Source: an uncultured Dehalococcoidia bacterium (lineage in GTDB: Bacteria; Chloroflexota; Dehalococcoidia; Lucifugimonadales; UBA1123). Taken from it: a DNA stretch of 64,000 nucleotides. Below the pieces are notes generated by a model that saw nothing but the letters and a program-made list of their open reading frames with translations, ran no database searches and was not told the origin of the DNA. The translations under genes and the position numbers were made by a program. Below, piece after piece: positions 15,993 through 24,682 of the stretch. The DNA is taken from positions 248,001-312,000 of the forward strand of contig OY282441.1 of assembly GCA_958296105.1 (NCBI GenBank), read 5' to 3'. How positions within the stretch are numbered: position 1 is the stretch's first letter; the number at the start of each line of letters is the position of its first letter.

Positions 15993-16838
15993 GTGAACAT
16001 AGGCATATCCACATTCCCAACCGACTACTCCGTCGACATCGCAACCCTCGCCAGCAGGGCAGAGCAGATGGGCTTCGAGTCTCTGTGGCTGCCGGAGCAT
16101 CCCATCATCCCGGTGACCACCTCCAGCCCATGGCCCGGCTCGCCAGACGGCGTCATCCCGAAGGTATACGCCGACATCGTCGACCCCTTCGTCGCGCTCG
16201 GCAGAGCGTCCGCAGTCACCTCCACCATCAAGCTGGGCACAGGCATATGCTTGGTGCCGGAGCGAAACCCCCTGCTTCTCGCCAAGGAGGTCGCCACACT
16301 CGACATGTACTCCGGAGGAAGATTCCTGTTCGGAATCGGCGCGGGCTGGCTCAGGGAGGAGACCGAGATCATGGGCGGCGACTTCGCCCACCGATGGACG
16401 CAGACCCGCGAAGCCATTCTCGCCATGAAGTCCCTATGGACAGACGTAGAGAGCGAGTACCACGGCGCATACTACGACTTCCCACCTGTATACTCGTTCC
16501 CGCGCTCGGCGCAGCGTCCCCATCCGCCCGTACTGCTCGGAGGAATGGCGCGCAGCGTCTTCAGGCGCGTCGTCCAGTGGGGAGACGGATGGATGCCCAA
16601 CCGCGTAACCCCGGGCGACATCCGAGACGGACGCGCCCAGCTCGACGCCCTCGCCGCCGAGTCCGGACGCGACCCCGCCACGATAACCATCTCCGTATTC
16701 GGCCAGCCCGCCGACAGGCAGCTAGTGACCGACCTCTTCGACGCCGGCGCCGATCGCGTCATGATCCGAGTCGAGACCGCCGACGAAGCCGCCACCAACG
16801 CGCAGCTCGAACACATAGCCGAGACCGTCCTGTCCTGA
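15993..16838 (+). CDS. LLM-class (F420-type) oxidoreductase
   Basis: This 281-residue luciferase-like TIM-barrel protein has WLPEHPIIP at about residue 31, LGTGICLVPERNPLLLAKEV at 74-93, GRFLFGIGAGWLREE at 104-118 and PPVLLGG at 174. These match the short F420-dependent LLM subfamily of Chloroflexota and Actinomycetota, which uses reduced deazaflavin to act on unknown small molecules. The GTG start at 15993 follows GGAGAG at a proper distance. The promoter region between this gene and the divergent hydrolase contains TATAATAATA. A second, FMN-type LLM gene lies just downstream on the other strand. Confidence 0.88.
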   Translation: MNIGISTFPTDYSVDIATLASRAEQMGFESLWLPEHPIIPVTTSSPWPGSPDGVIPKVYADIVDPFVALGRASAVTSTIKLGTGICLVPERNPLLLAKEVATLDMYSGGRFLFGIGAGWLREETEIMGGDFAHRWTQTREAILAMKSLWTDVESEYHGAYYDFPPVYSFPRSAQRPHPPVLLGGMARSVFRRVVQWGDGWMPNRVTPGDIRDGRAQLDALAAESGRDPATITISVFGQPADRQLVTDLFDAGADRVMIRVETADEAATNAQLEHIAETVLS

Positions 16839-17066
16839 TCCGAGGTCACACCGTCGTTCTTCGCCGCCTACTAATCTCTGGGCTGACACCGTGAAATCCC
16901 CTCTCCCTCTATGCCCTCTCCCTCTATGGAAGAGGTTGAGCGTCTGCGCCATTCTGGGCTGACACCATGAAATCCCCCTCCTTATAATAAGGAGAAGGCT
17001 AGGGTGAGGGTGACATCCCACCCACGAAATCGAAACAGGCCCCTGCCTGACGATGTAACGCCGCCT
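16839..17066. repeat. intergenic repeat family, first site
   Basis: GGGCTGACACC(G/A)TGAAATCCC occurs twice (about 16880 and 16956). Near 16990 lies GGCTAGGGTGAGGGTGACA, the signature end of a repeat also seen at 27330-27515. The two flanking genes converge here, so it may act as terminator or REP-like spacer. Confidence 0.5.
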
Positions 17067-18113
17067 TCAGCGTTGATTATCCCCAAAGCTCGGCATCACC
17101 TTCTCACCCAGCAGCCTGATAGACTCCCGAACCCCCTGCGTCTCCATCTCGCCGATGTTCAGCTTCATCATCAGGTTGCGAACCCCTGCGTCGCGCAGCT
17201 CGGCTATCTGCTCCCCCACCTGATCCGGCGTCCCCACGATGCACGCCTTCTCGAAGTCCTCCCCGGCCGGCAGCGGCTTGGTCGCGTCCAGCGGAGCGAA
17301 CCCCTCCGGATTGTACATCTCCCGCGCCTCCCTGAAGTGCTTGCGCTCCCGCCTGAACCCCGGCTCGCACATCTCACGCGCCTCGTCGTAGCTCTCGGCA
17401 ACGAACACGTTCTTCGAGAACCAGCACTCGTCCAGCCTCGCCTCGATGTATCGTTCATCGAACCCCGCGCCCGCCATCTCGTCGCGATACCCCTCCATCC
17501 GCGCCCTGAACACCCCCAGATCCTGCGTCCCCATGAGTATGGGACGCCCGAGCCGCGCCATAGCCAGAGTGGACTCTTCGCTGATGCACGCGCGCACCAG
17601 CGGCGGATGCGGCACTTGGAACGGCTTGGGCCTCAGACCCGGAAAGGCGACGTTCCAGAAGCGCCCCTCGTGCCTCACCTCGTCCTGAGTCCAAGCCGCC
17701 GTCATCAGCGCCTCCGCCTCCGCCAGCCTCTCCGCCCCCTCGCGCATCGGAACCCCGAAGCCGATGTACTCGTATGTGTTGAACGCCGATCCGCGCCCCG
17801 TTCCCACGATCAGCCGCCCGTGACTCAGGTTGTCCAGAAGCGCAGTCTGCGCCGCCAGCCTGACAGGATGATGGAACGCCATCTCCACCACCGCGAACCC
17901 GATCTTGATGCGCCGCGTTCTTGCCGCCACCGCCGCCCCGAACACCACCGGATCCACGTATGCGCACGCCCCGTCGAAGTGATGCTCCGTCAGCCAGGCC
18001 GCGTCGAACCCCATCTCGTCCTGAAGCTCGATCTCCCTCAGCGTGTCGTCTATCACCGCCCCGTCCCTGCCCGGATCGTGACTCACCGGAAACACGAAAG
18101 ACCCGAATCTCAT
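17067..18113 (-). CDS. LLM-class flavin-dependent monooxygenase
   Basis: This protein of about 348 residues has a bacterial-luciferase-like TIM barrel: GFDAAWLTEHHFDG (residues 35-48), IKIGFAVVEMAFHHPVRLAA (70-89) and SHGRLIVGTGRG (99-110). EHHF and HPVRLAEQ are hallmarks of the FMN-type alkanal monooxygenase-like group. The ATG at 18113 is preferred over the GTG two codons earlier because AGGGGG lies five bases before it. Substrate unknown. It converges with the F420-type gene at 15993-16838. Confidence 0.88.
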   Translation of the reverse strand: MRFGSFVFPVSHDPGRDGAVIDDTLREIELQDEMGFDAAWLTEHHFDGACAYVDPVVFGAAVAARTRRIKIGFAVVEMAFHHPVRLAAQTALLDNLSHGRLIVGTGRGSAFNTYEYIGFGVPMREGAERLAEAEALMTAAWTQDEVRHEGRFWNVAFPGLRPKPFQVPHPPLVRACISEESTLAMARLGRPILMGTQDLGVFRARMEGYRDEMAGAGFDERYIEARLDECWFSKNVFVAESYDEAREMCEPGFRRERKHFREAREMYNPEGFAPLDATKPLPAGEDFEKACIVGTPDQVGEQIAELRDAGVRNLMMKLNIGEMETQGVRESIRLLGEKVMPSFGDNQR

Positions 18114-18409
18114 GTACACCCCCTAATTGCGCCGCGACTATGCCCAACGCCCCCAAGTGTACACCACTGGACGGCGCAGGATTTGCCCGCCCGATTATGA
18201 AAGCCGTTGGAAATTCGCAAAAGCCCTGATGCGTCGCCAAGAGAGTGGGGAGGAGGCGCGCCCGCCGTGGCGTGGCGGGTTCACCTCTCCCCCTCGAAAA
18301 CTGCGCTTTTGCAACTTTCCGATCGCTCTTCTCACGTTGCCATCCCTCCGTTCTCCATATACACTGATCCTGTACGTCCATGCGAACAGTTGCGCCCGGA
18401 GCCGCCCCC

Positions 18410-19792
18410 ATGACCCAAGACACCCGCGCCCAGCAGCTCAGGCAGAAGTCCACCCGCTACCTGTGGATGCACAACAGAGACTGGATCCAGATGGCGGAGG
18501 AGGGCGAGCCTATGATCGCCGTCAGCGGCGAGGGCGTCCGCGTCACCGACTCCGAAGGCAGCAGCTGGATCGACGTCAACGGCGGCTACAACTCCGTCAA
18601 CGTGGGATACGGTCGAACCGAGATCGCAGACGCCGCCTTCGAGCAGATGAACCGCGTCTCCTACTTCCCCAACGGAACCACCACCGAGCCTACCGCCTCG
18701 CTCGCCCGAAAGCTCGCCCAGATCACCCCCGGAACCCTCTCGCGCGTATTCCCCGTATCCGGCGGCTCCGAGGCGAACGAGACCGCCATCAAGATAGCCC
18801 GCGCCTACCACAAGCGGCGCGGAGACGCAGGACGCTACAAGATAATCAGCCGAGTCGGCTCCTACCACGGAACCACCGCCGGCGTCCTGTGGCTTGGCGG
18901 AACCCCCCAAACCCAGCGCGCCGACTTCGAGCCTGCATACCCCGGCATGGTGTACGCCCCCGCGCCCCTGCCGTACCGCTCCGAGATCGAGGGCGAGACC
19001 GCCTCCGAGTGCGCCATCCGCTGCGCCAGCGCCATAGAAGACATCATCCGGCTAGAAGGCCCAGACACCATCGCCGCCGTCATAGGCGAGCCTGTCGCCG
19101 TGCCGCTCGGCGCAGTCGTCCCCTCGGACGAGTACTGGCCCATGCTCCGCGACATCTGCGACCGATACGGCGTACTCCTCATCGCAGACGAGGTCATCAA
19201 CGGCTTCGGGCGAACCGGCAAGATGTTCGCCATGGAGCATTGGGACGTAGTCCCAGACATAATGACCATCGCCAAGGGCATAATCAGCTCATACCTGCCC
19301 CTCGCCGCCGCCATCGCCACCGAAGAAGTGGCGGCAGCCTTCGCAGGCGAGGAAGACTACCTGCGCCACGTCCTCACCTCCAGCGGACACCCCGTATCAG
19401 CCGCCGCGTCCCTCAAGAACATCGAGATAATCGAGAGCGAGCGCCTCGTGGACAACGCCGCCAGGGTCGGCGCGTACTTCAAGGAGCAGCTCGAAGGAAT
19501 GAGCGGCGATCACCCCTCCATCGGCGATGTCAGAGGCATAGGCCTTCTCGTCGCCATGGAGCTGGTCAAAGACCGCGAGACCAAGCAGACGTTCGCCCCC
19601 GAAGACCGCGTGGCGGATCGCCTCAACGAGAGCTTCAAGAAGCGCGGCATCATCCTGAGAACCGCCGGCCCCGTCATCAACATGGGGCCTCCACTGTGCA
19701 TCACCGAATCCGAAGTGGACGAGATAATCCACGCCTTGGACCTCAGCCTGTGGGAGCTGGAGGGAGAGCTTGGGATGGCCCAGTATGCCTGA
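18410..19792 (+). CDS. class III PLP aminotransferase (copy 1)
   Basis: This 460-residue PLP fold-type I enzyme of the omega-aminotransferase/glutamate-1-semialdehyde mutase-like family has SGGSEANETAIKIARAYHK (residues about 114-132), SYHGTTAG (146-153), LLIADEVINGFGRTG (252-266) and the PLP lysine in TIAKGI (about 285). The start at 18410 has GGAG eight bases upstream; an ATG ten codons earlier lacks a site. It probably moves an amino group between an omega-amino donor and an oxo acid; the donor cannot be read from sequence. The next gene is a close paralogue overlapping by 8 bases, so the pair is translated together and might form a heterodimer. Confidence 0.88.
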   Translation: MTQDTRAQQLRQKSTRYLWMHNRDWIQMAEEGEPMIAVSGEGVRVTDSEGSSWIDVNGGYNSVNVGYGRTEIADAAFEQMNRVSYFPNGTTTEPTASLARKLAQITPGTLSRVFPVSGGSEANETAIKIARAYHKRRGDAGRYKIISRVGSYHGTTAGVLWLGGTPQTQRADFEPAYPGMVYAPAPLPYRSEIEGETASECAIRCASAIEDIIRLEGPDTIAAVIGEPVAVPLGAVVPSDEYWPMLRDICDRYGVLLIADEVINGFGRTGKMFAMEHWDVVPDIMTIAKGIISSYLPLAAAIATEEVAAAFAGEEDYLRHVLTSSGHPVSAAASLKNIEIIESERLVDNAARVGAYFKEQLEGMSGDHPSIGDVRGIGLLVAMELVKDRETKQTFAPEDRVADRLNESFKKRGIILRTAGPVINMGPPLCITESEVDEIIHALDLSLWELEGELGMAQYA

Positions 19793-21149
19793 CACCGACA
19801 CCGCGACCAGCGCAGCCCAGACCGCGCTCGATCACCTGTGGATGCACAACCGAAGCTGGGCAGCCGACGCCGAGCTTGGCGGCCCCAGAGTCATCACGGA
19901 AGGGCAGGGGATTCGCGTAACCGACTCGCGCGGGCGCAGCTGGATAGACGTAAACGGCGGCTACATGTGCGTCAACATCGGCTACGGCAGGCGCGAGCTT
20001 GCCCACGCCATGCGCGAGCAGATGGAGCGCCTCGTCTACTTCCCGCAGGGCGCCACCACCGAACCCCTCGTGGATCTCGCCGCCAAGCTCGCACAGATCA
20101 CCCCCGGAGACCTGGAGCGCTCATGGCCCGTCACCGGCGGCTCCGAGGCGAACGAGACCGCCATCAAGATAGCCCGCGCCTACCACAAGCGGCGCGGAGA
20201 GCCCGGACGCTACAAGATCATAAGCCGCCTCCGCTCCTACCACGGCGCGCTCGGAGCCACCATGTGGCTCGGCGGCGAGGGCGGACGCGAGGACTACGAA
20301 CCCGCGCCGCCCGGCATGATCTACGCCCCCCACCCGGACGACTACAACTCCGGCGTCCCGGACGATACACCCTCGCGCTGCGCCGTCCGCTCCGCGCAGG
20401 CGATCGAGCGTCTCATCGAGTTCCACGGCGCATCCTCCGTAGCCGCCGTGATCGCAGAGCCTGTGTCTTCATCCGCAGGCGCCGCCGTCCCCGGAGACGA
20501 ATACTGGCCCATGCTGCGCCAGATATGCGACAGATACAGCGTGGCGCTGATAGCCGACGAGGTGATCACCGGATTCGGTCGCACCGGAACCATGTTCGCC
20601 ATGGAGCATTGGAACGTGACGCCCGACATTATGACCATGGCCAAGGGCATAACGTCCAGCTACCTCCCCTTGGCCAACGCCATCGTCTCGCCGCGCATAG
20701 CCGACGTGTTCGCGGGTTCGGACAACATCTTCAGACAGGCGCTCACGTTCGGAGGCCACCCCGTCACCGCCGCAGTCGCGCTCAGGAACATCGAGATAAT
20801 AGAGAGCGAGCGCCTCGTGGAGAACTCCCGCGTCGTGGGCGCGCATCTTCTCGGAAGGCTGACCGCCCTCGCCGAAGACCACCCCATCATCGGCCACGTT
20901 CGCGGACTAGGCCTTCTCATCGGCATGGAGATGGTCGCCGACCGCGACACCCGCGCCCGCTTCCCCAAGGACATCCAGCTAGGCCGTCGCCTGCGCCTGG
21001 CCTTCGAGTCCGAGGGCTTGATACTCTCCCCCGGCGATGAGCGTATCACCATAGGCCCGCCCCTGTGCATCACCACAGAAGAAGCCGACGAGCTGACCGC
21101 CAAGCTAGACCGCGCCATCGCCAAAGTGGAGCGCGACTTGAGGAGATAG
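19785..21149 (+). CDS. class III PLP aminotransferase (copy 2)
   Basis: This 454-residue paralogue of the preceding gene shares long identical stretches (GGSEANETAIKIARAYHKRR, ADEVITGFGRTGTMFAMEHW, IMTMAKGITSSYLPLA with the PLP Lys). It starts inside the end of copy 1 (ATG 19785, stop of copy 1 at 19790-19792). Its last 35 codons (from 21032) are repeated without a mismatch for 105 bases at 26869-26973, on the far side of a defence-like island. The C-terminus differs after the repeat: DLRR here, EPAG in the distal copy. One of the two ends is therefore likely to have been supplied by the incoming DNA. Confidence 0.88.
   Translation: MPDTDTATSAAQTALDHLWMHNRSWAADAELGGPRVITEGQGIRVTDSRGRSWIDVNGGYMCVNIGYGRRELAHAMREQMERLVYFPQGATTEPLVDLAAKLAQITPGDLERSWPVTGGSEANETAIKIARAYHKRRGEPGRYKIISRLRSYHGALGATMWLGGEGGREDYEPAPPGMIYAPHPDDYNSGVPDDTPSRCAVRSAQAIERLIEFHGASSVAAVIAEPVSSSAGAAVPGDEYWPMLRQICDRYSVALIADEVITGFGRTGTMFAMEHWNVTPDIMTMAKGITSSYLPLANAIVSPRIADVFAGSDNIFRQALTFGGHPVTAAVALRNIEIIESERLVENSRVVGAHLLGRLTALAEDHPIIGHVRGLGLLIGMEMVADRDTRARFPKDIQLGRRLRLAFESEGLILSPGDERITIGPPLCITTEEADELTAKLDRAIAKVERDLRR
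21032..21136 (+). repeat. 105-bp direct repeat, left copy
   Basis: This perfect match to 26869-26973 lies inside the 3' end of the aminotransferase gene. With the right copy it brackets the GHKL/Vsr/Dcm gene island. It is the expected footprint of an integration or recombination event at a gene 3' end. Confidence 0.9.
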
Positions 21150-21163
21150 GGCAGGGCGTCGGT

Positions 21164-22483
21164 TCAGACCCCGTCCAGCGTCGCCAGCGCCGCCACCCCA
21201 GCAGCGTACCCGATCTGAGGCGGTACCGCGTCGCCTATTATGTTGGCGAGGCTCGTGCGCGTTGGAGCGCTGCCGTTGATCAGCTTGAATTCGAAGCTGT
21301 CTGGGAAGCCCTGTATTCTGGCCGCTTCGTGCGCCGTCAGCGTCCGCCTTCTGGATGGGTGGATGTGCCTCCCGCGCCCCGGCGTGTTGAACCCGGTGGT
21401 CACGGTCCCAGCCGGCCTGTCCCATCGCAGACGCCCGTATATCGAAGGGTAGGTATGCCCGCCCTTGTGACTGTCCGGGCGCATCTCGTTTTCGAGGTCG
21501 TACTCATCGTTGTCGAAAAGGTGGTCGATTCTGCGCCTGTTGACTTCGGAAAGCTCGGCGCTGGCGTCTATCGTCGCTTCCGACCTCGTATCTTCCAGAT
21601 CGCCTATGGCCCAGCGCAGATCCCGCTCCCTTCTGGAAAGCGCCTCCAAGACTGCGTTTATGTCGGGCTTCCTGGTCTTGCTCGCAATCAGGATATGCCG
21701 CTTTCTGGTTTGTGGAAGTCCAAGCGATACCGCGTCCGCCAAGCCCTCGGCGATTAGATAGCCGCTGGACTCGAACAGACTCTTGGCTTGTTCCAAGATG
21801 TGGCGGCTGTCGTGCTGGATACCCGGAACGTTCTCGACTATGGCAGCCTCCGCGTCCAGCGCGACCGCCAGCGCCGGCATTACCGCGTAGTATGCGTTGC
21901 GCGGGTCGGAACGCCTCGTCAGGTTGTTAGAAGTGGAGTGGCCCTCGCAAGGCGGGCCTCCAAGCAGAATATCCACCTTGCCTTCGCAAGCCTGAAGCTC
22001 CTCTGTCAGCAGACTCGGCCTGCTCAAGAACTTCGTTCTCGACCTGCGCGCCGAGTAGTTGATGGTAACCGATGTCCACAGGTTGCGCGTCGAGTGGCTC
22101 GCGGGGTCGAAATTCCTTCTGTACACCTCCAGAGCGACAGAGTCCACGTCCACCGCCAAGACGTTCACCGGGCGCAGACCACATGCCCGCGCAGCCTCTC
22201 GCGCGCCGTAAGACAGCCCGCCCGCTCCACAGAACACGTCTGCTACTCTGACCGTCTTCTTCGGTTTTGGATGACCGCCCTCCGGCGTGTAATCCACTGC
22301 CCCGAGCAGGAAAGCCTTGTCCCAAATCGCCTTCAGCGCCTCTTGGGAAGTGTCCTCCCATGAAGTATCCTCCCATAAGGATGCGTCCACTGGAACCCTG
22401 GATGTGCCTGACGATCCGCCTACGCGCAGCTCTCTGACGATCTCGCGCCCGTCGAAAGTGAAGTTTTCGCATACGGTTGGCAC
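21164..22483 (-). CDS. dcm: C5-cytosine DNA methyltransferase
   Basis: This 439-residue methyltransferase transfers methyl from SAM to C5 of cytosine. Motif I is ADVFCGAGGLSYG (residues 81-93), motif IV GGPPCEGHS with catalytic Cys179, motif VI ENVP (217-220), motif VIII QTRKRHIL and motif X NIIGDAVPPQIG near the end. An extra 75-residue N-terminal segment precedes motif I. The target-recognition region between VIII and X is of normal length; its sequence specificity cannot be read. It is the last gene of a five-gene operon with 2-13-base gaps, three bases after vsr. It is the likely self-protection partner of the island. Confidence 0.93.
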   Translation of the reverse strand: MPTVCENFTFDGREIVRELRVGGSSGTSRVPVDASLWEDTSWEDTSQEALKAIWDKAFLLGAVDYTPEGGHPKPKKTVRVADVFCGAGGLSYGAREAARACGLRPVNVLAVDVDSVALEVYRRNFDPASHSTRNLWTSVTINYSARRSRTKFLSRPSLLTEELQACEGKVDILLGGPPCEGHSTSNNLTRRSDPRNAYYAVMPALAVALDAEAAIVENVPGIQHDSRHILEQAKSLFESSGYLIAEGLADAVSLGLPQTRKRHILIASKTRKPDINAVLEALSRRERDLRWAIGDLEDTRSEATIDASAELSEVNRRRIDHLFDNDEYDLENEMRPDSHKGGHTYPSIYGRLRWDRPAGTVTTGFNTPGRGRHIHPSRRRTLTAHEAARIQGFPDSFEFKLINGSAPTRTSLANIIGDAVPPQIGYAAGVAALATLDGV

Positions 22484-22486
22484 AGG

Positions 22487-22930
22487 TCAGCGTGGCGCAG
22501 AAGCTCTCGACTCGACGTTTCCTATCTTCTCCATCAGCAGAGCCTCCAGCGATGATTCGTTCTCGGTTTCACACTGCCATATGACAACTGGCGAGTATCC
22601 CAAGTTTTTCAACTCCAGCATTTTTCGCCCATCCCGCTCCAGGTTCCGCTGGAACTTGGCAGCCCAGAATTCACGGTTCTTCTTGGGCATCGTGGCTTTC
22701 TTGCAGCCCTCGTGCCTGTGCCAGAAACAGCCATGAACGAAAACGGGCACCTCGTCCGGAGTAATCCATATATCCGGACGCCCCGGCTTGCCCTCGACGT
22801 TGACCTCGAACTCGACTCCCAGCGACTCCAGAGCTCGCCGCGCCGCGATCTCGGGTGAAGTCCCTGATTGGCGCACCGCCCGCATCTTCTTGCTGGTCGT
22901 CTCGTCCGCAGGCTCTGGCAGTCGTGACAC
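22487..22930 (-). CDS. vsr: very short patch repair endonuclease
   Basis: This 147-residue Vsr family nuclease nicks at T:G mismatches produced by deamination of 5-methylcytosine. The sequence shows the start SKKMRAVRQSGTSPE, the core GRPDIWI and the zinc/metal motif FVHGCFWHRHEGC, then WAAKFQRNLERD, all typical of Vsr at full length. It lies three bases downstream of an uncharacterised gene and three bases upstream of the cytosine methyltransferase, the classical pairing. In this operon it is the only protein with a recognised nuclease fold, so it may serve in restriction as well as repair, which is inference. Confidence 0.93.
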   Translation of the reverse strand: MSRLPEPADETTSKKMRAVRQSGTSPEIAARRALESLGVEFEVNVEGKPGRPDIWITPDEVPVFVHGCFWHRHEGCKKATMPKKNREFWAAKFQRNLERDGRKMLELKNLGYSPVVIWQCETENESSLEALLMEKIGNVESRASAPR

Positions 22931-22933
22931 GCG

Positions 22934-23689
22934 CTAGCTCCTCCGCAGGTCCGAGCTCTTCTCTTCGAGCATGTCCCTGATCTCTTCGTCGCTCATGTAC
23001 TCGAACGAGACCGTGCTGTGCAGCCTGCGAAGACGTTTGTACAGCTCTCTGATACCGTTCTCGTTCGTTAGATGGAGATAGTTTTTGACTGTACTCGAGT
23101 ATGGGTCTCTATACTGAAATCTCACCAATTCCCGCGCAAGATTTCTGCACCAGCCATAACGCGGCCGTATGACGCCCGACTCCCAGAAATCAGTGGACGA
23201 CAGACGAGCGGCGAGATGGTAGGGGTCGTCGCTGTCTCCGTCGTAAGCCATGTCCGCCCTGAACCAGAGGATCGCCAGCCTGTTGTACTCTGCGCGAGTA
23301 TCTATTCCGTAGTTCGCCAAGTGCGCCGGTGGGCCGCTTCCGGACAGGTCGCCGTTTCTGAACTCGATAATGTCCCCGAACTTCTCGACTGCAAGCCACC
23401 GCCAGAAGCCTTCGGACGCCGCAAGATTGGGCGGAAGAGCGAGCGTTTCGTGAACTATTCTGCAAGCGTCCTTGTCGAATATATTTCCCTTGAGTATCTT
23501 TCCGACTTCTGGAAGTCCGCTCTTGAGTGCGCGAAGCTTCACTGCCGCGCGCTCCGCCTTCGACTCGTCCCAAAACTCGCCTTCCCCAACGTTGCCAACG
23601 CTCGAATCCAGCACCTTGTACGCCCGGCCTTGCCTGCGCTCCGTTACCGCCAGCCTCGCCACCTCGTTGGTCAGCGTCTTGCCCCTCAT
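22934..23689 (-). CDS. DUF6339-like protein of the GHKL/Dcm/Vsr operon
   Basis: This 251-residue soluble protein has the conserved-looking central segment FWRWLAVEKFGDIIEFRNG, then ANYGIDTRAEYNRLAILWFR, DPYHLAARLSSTDFWESGVI and RYGWCRNLARELVRFQYRDP. This resembles proteins I know as DUF6339, found beside Vsr and cytosine methyltransferases. No catalytic motif is obvious. The arrangement of Trp and Arg residues suggests a helical nucleic-acid-associated or adaptor protein, but that is inference. It begins 13 bases after the preceding gene and ends 3 bases before vsr, so it is part of the same transcript. Confidence 0.7.
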   Translation of the reverse strand: MRGKTLTNEVARLAVTERRQGRAYKVLDSSVGNVGEGEFWDESKAERAAVKLRALKSGLPEVGKILKGNIFDKDACRIVHETLALPPNLAASEGFWRWLAVEKFGDIIEFRNGDLSGSGPPAHLANYGIDTRAEYNRLAILWFRADMAYDGDSDDPYHLAARLSSTDFWESGVIRPRYGWCRNLARELVRFQYRDPYSSTVKNYLHLTNENGIRELYKRLRRLHSTVSFEYMSDEEIRDMLEEKSSDLRRS

Positions 23690-23702
23690 GTCGCAGTCCT
23701 CG

Positions 23703-24680
23703 TCACGCCACCACCCTGAGAATCTTGGCGATCAGCGCGCGCAGTTCCGCCAAGCTGTCATCCTGATCCGCCAAGCCTTCGATCTCCGCGTAGGGCTTTC
23801 CGCTGGCCCTCGACAGGTGAGCGAACACCTGACCCGCAAGCGTTTCGGTATCGTCTTCGTTCGGCTCCTCCTCTATGTTCGCAAGAACGTCCGACCATAT
23901 CTGAGTGGTTATCTCCGCCGCCAGCATCTTCCAAGCCAGATCGCCCGCGCTCCGAACCGCGCCCATATCGGTCAGAGACCTCTCGGCCCTCTTGTTCACC
24001 AGAACGGTCAGGACTTCATGCACGGGGCGGCTGAATCTGTCCTCGTCATCCGCCGAGTCGTTCCACCGAATAGCCCACAGCAGCTCTCGCGGATATTCGC
24101 TGTCGCCTCCGAACTCCACCCACTCGAACGGGAAGGTGGACGTGTCCACACTCTCCCTGATCGAAAACTCCCTTCGGCACAGTACCTTGCCCAATTCCAG
24201 ACCAAGCCGCGCCAGTCTCGTCGAGTTGCGCGAGACGCGAATCGCCACAATGAAATCTATGCCCCTGCCGGACTGAAGATGTCCGAGCTTGTTCGGACTG
24301 GGCGACCACGGCTCGGCGGGGAGAGCGTCTATGCGCCACTGCTCCAGCGCATCGTACCTCTTGAGATGCCGACTCCGAACGGACACCCCCACACTCAGAT
24401 CGCCGCCGCTCACACCCAGCCTGTCCGTCAGATCTTCTATGCCGTCTACCACTATATCCAGTCTGGGTTCTAACGGCGTGTTCACTTCCAGCGGGTTTAG
24501 AGTATATGTTTCGCCATCCACCCATCCGCGATTGGGGAAAGGCGCGAACCGACACTTTGCCAGCGCGCTGCCCAAGAGTCTGAATATGCCGTGTGGGCTG
24601 CTGCCGTCTCCAAACGGCGGAATCAGCCGCCGTTCTCTGCGCCGAGCGCGCATGTGTCTCGAAGCTCTTTCGGTGGTCAT
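23703..24680 (-). CDS. uncharacterised protein of the GHKL/Dcm/Vsr operon
   Basis: This 325-residue soluble protein of unknown family has a basic N-terminus (RASRHMRARRRERRLIPPFG), a middle beta-rich half and an acidic helical C-terminus (NIEEEPNEDDTETLAGQV). I see no nuclease, helicase or DNA-binding motif I can name. Its start lies two bases after the stop of the GHKL ATPase gene and its stop 13 bases before the DUF6339-like gene, which implies co-translation with the ATPase and probably a shared complex. Confidence 0.7.
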   Translation of the reverse strand: MTTERASRHMRARRRERRLIPPFGDGSSPHGIFRLLGSALAKCRFAPFPNRGWVDGETYTLNPLEVNTPLEPRLDIVVDGIEDLTDRLGVSGGDLSVGVSVRSRHLKRYDALEQWRIDALPAEPWSPSPNKLGHLQSGRGIDFIVAIRVSRNSTRLARLGLELGKVLCRREFSIRESVDTSTFPFEWVEFGGDSEYPRELLWAIRWNDSADDEDRFSRPVHEVLTVLVNKRAERSLTDMGAVRSAGDLAWKMLAAEITTQIWSDVLANIEEEPNEDDTETLAGQVFAHLSRASGKPYAEIEGLADQDDSLAELRALIAKILRVVA

Positions 24681-24682
24681 GT

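Noticed and set aside
22487-22930. Vsr considered as a standard restriction endonuclease
   Set aside because: All motifs are those of mismatch-nicking Vsr at normal length; a restriction role would be inference only.
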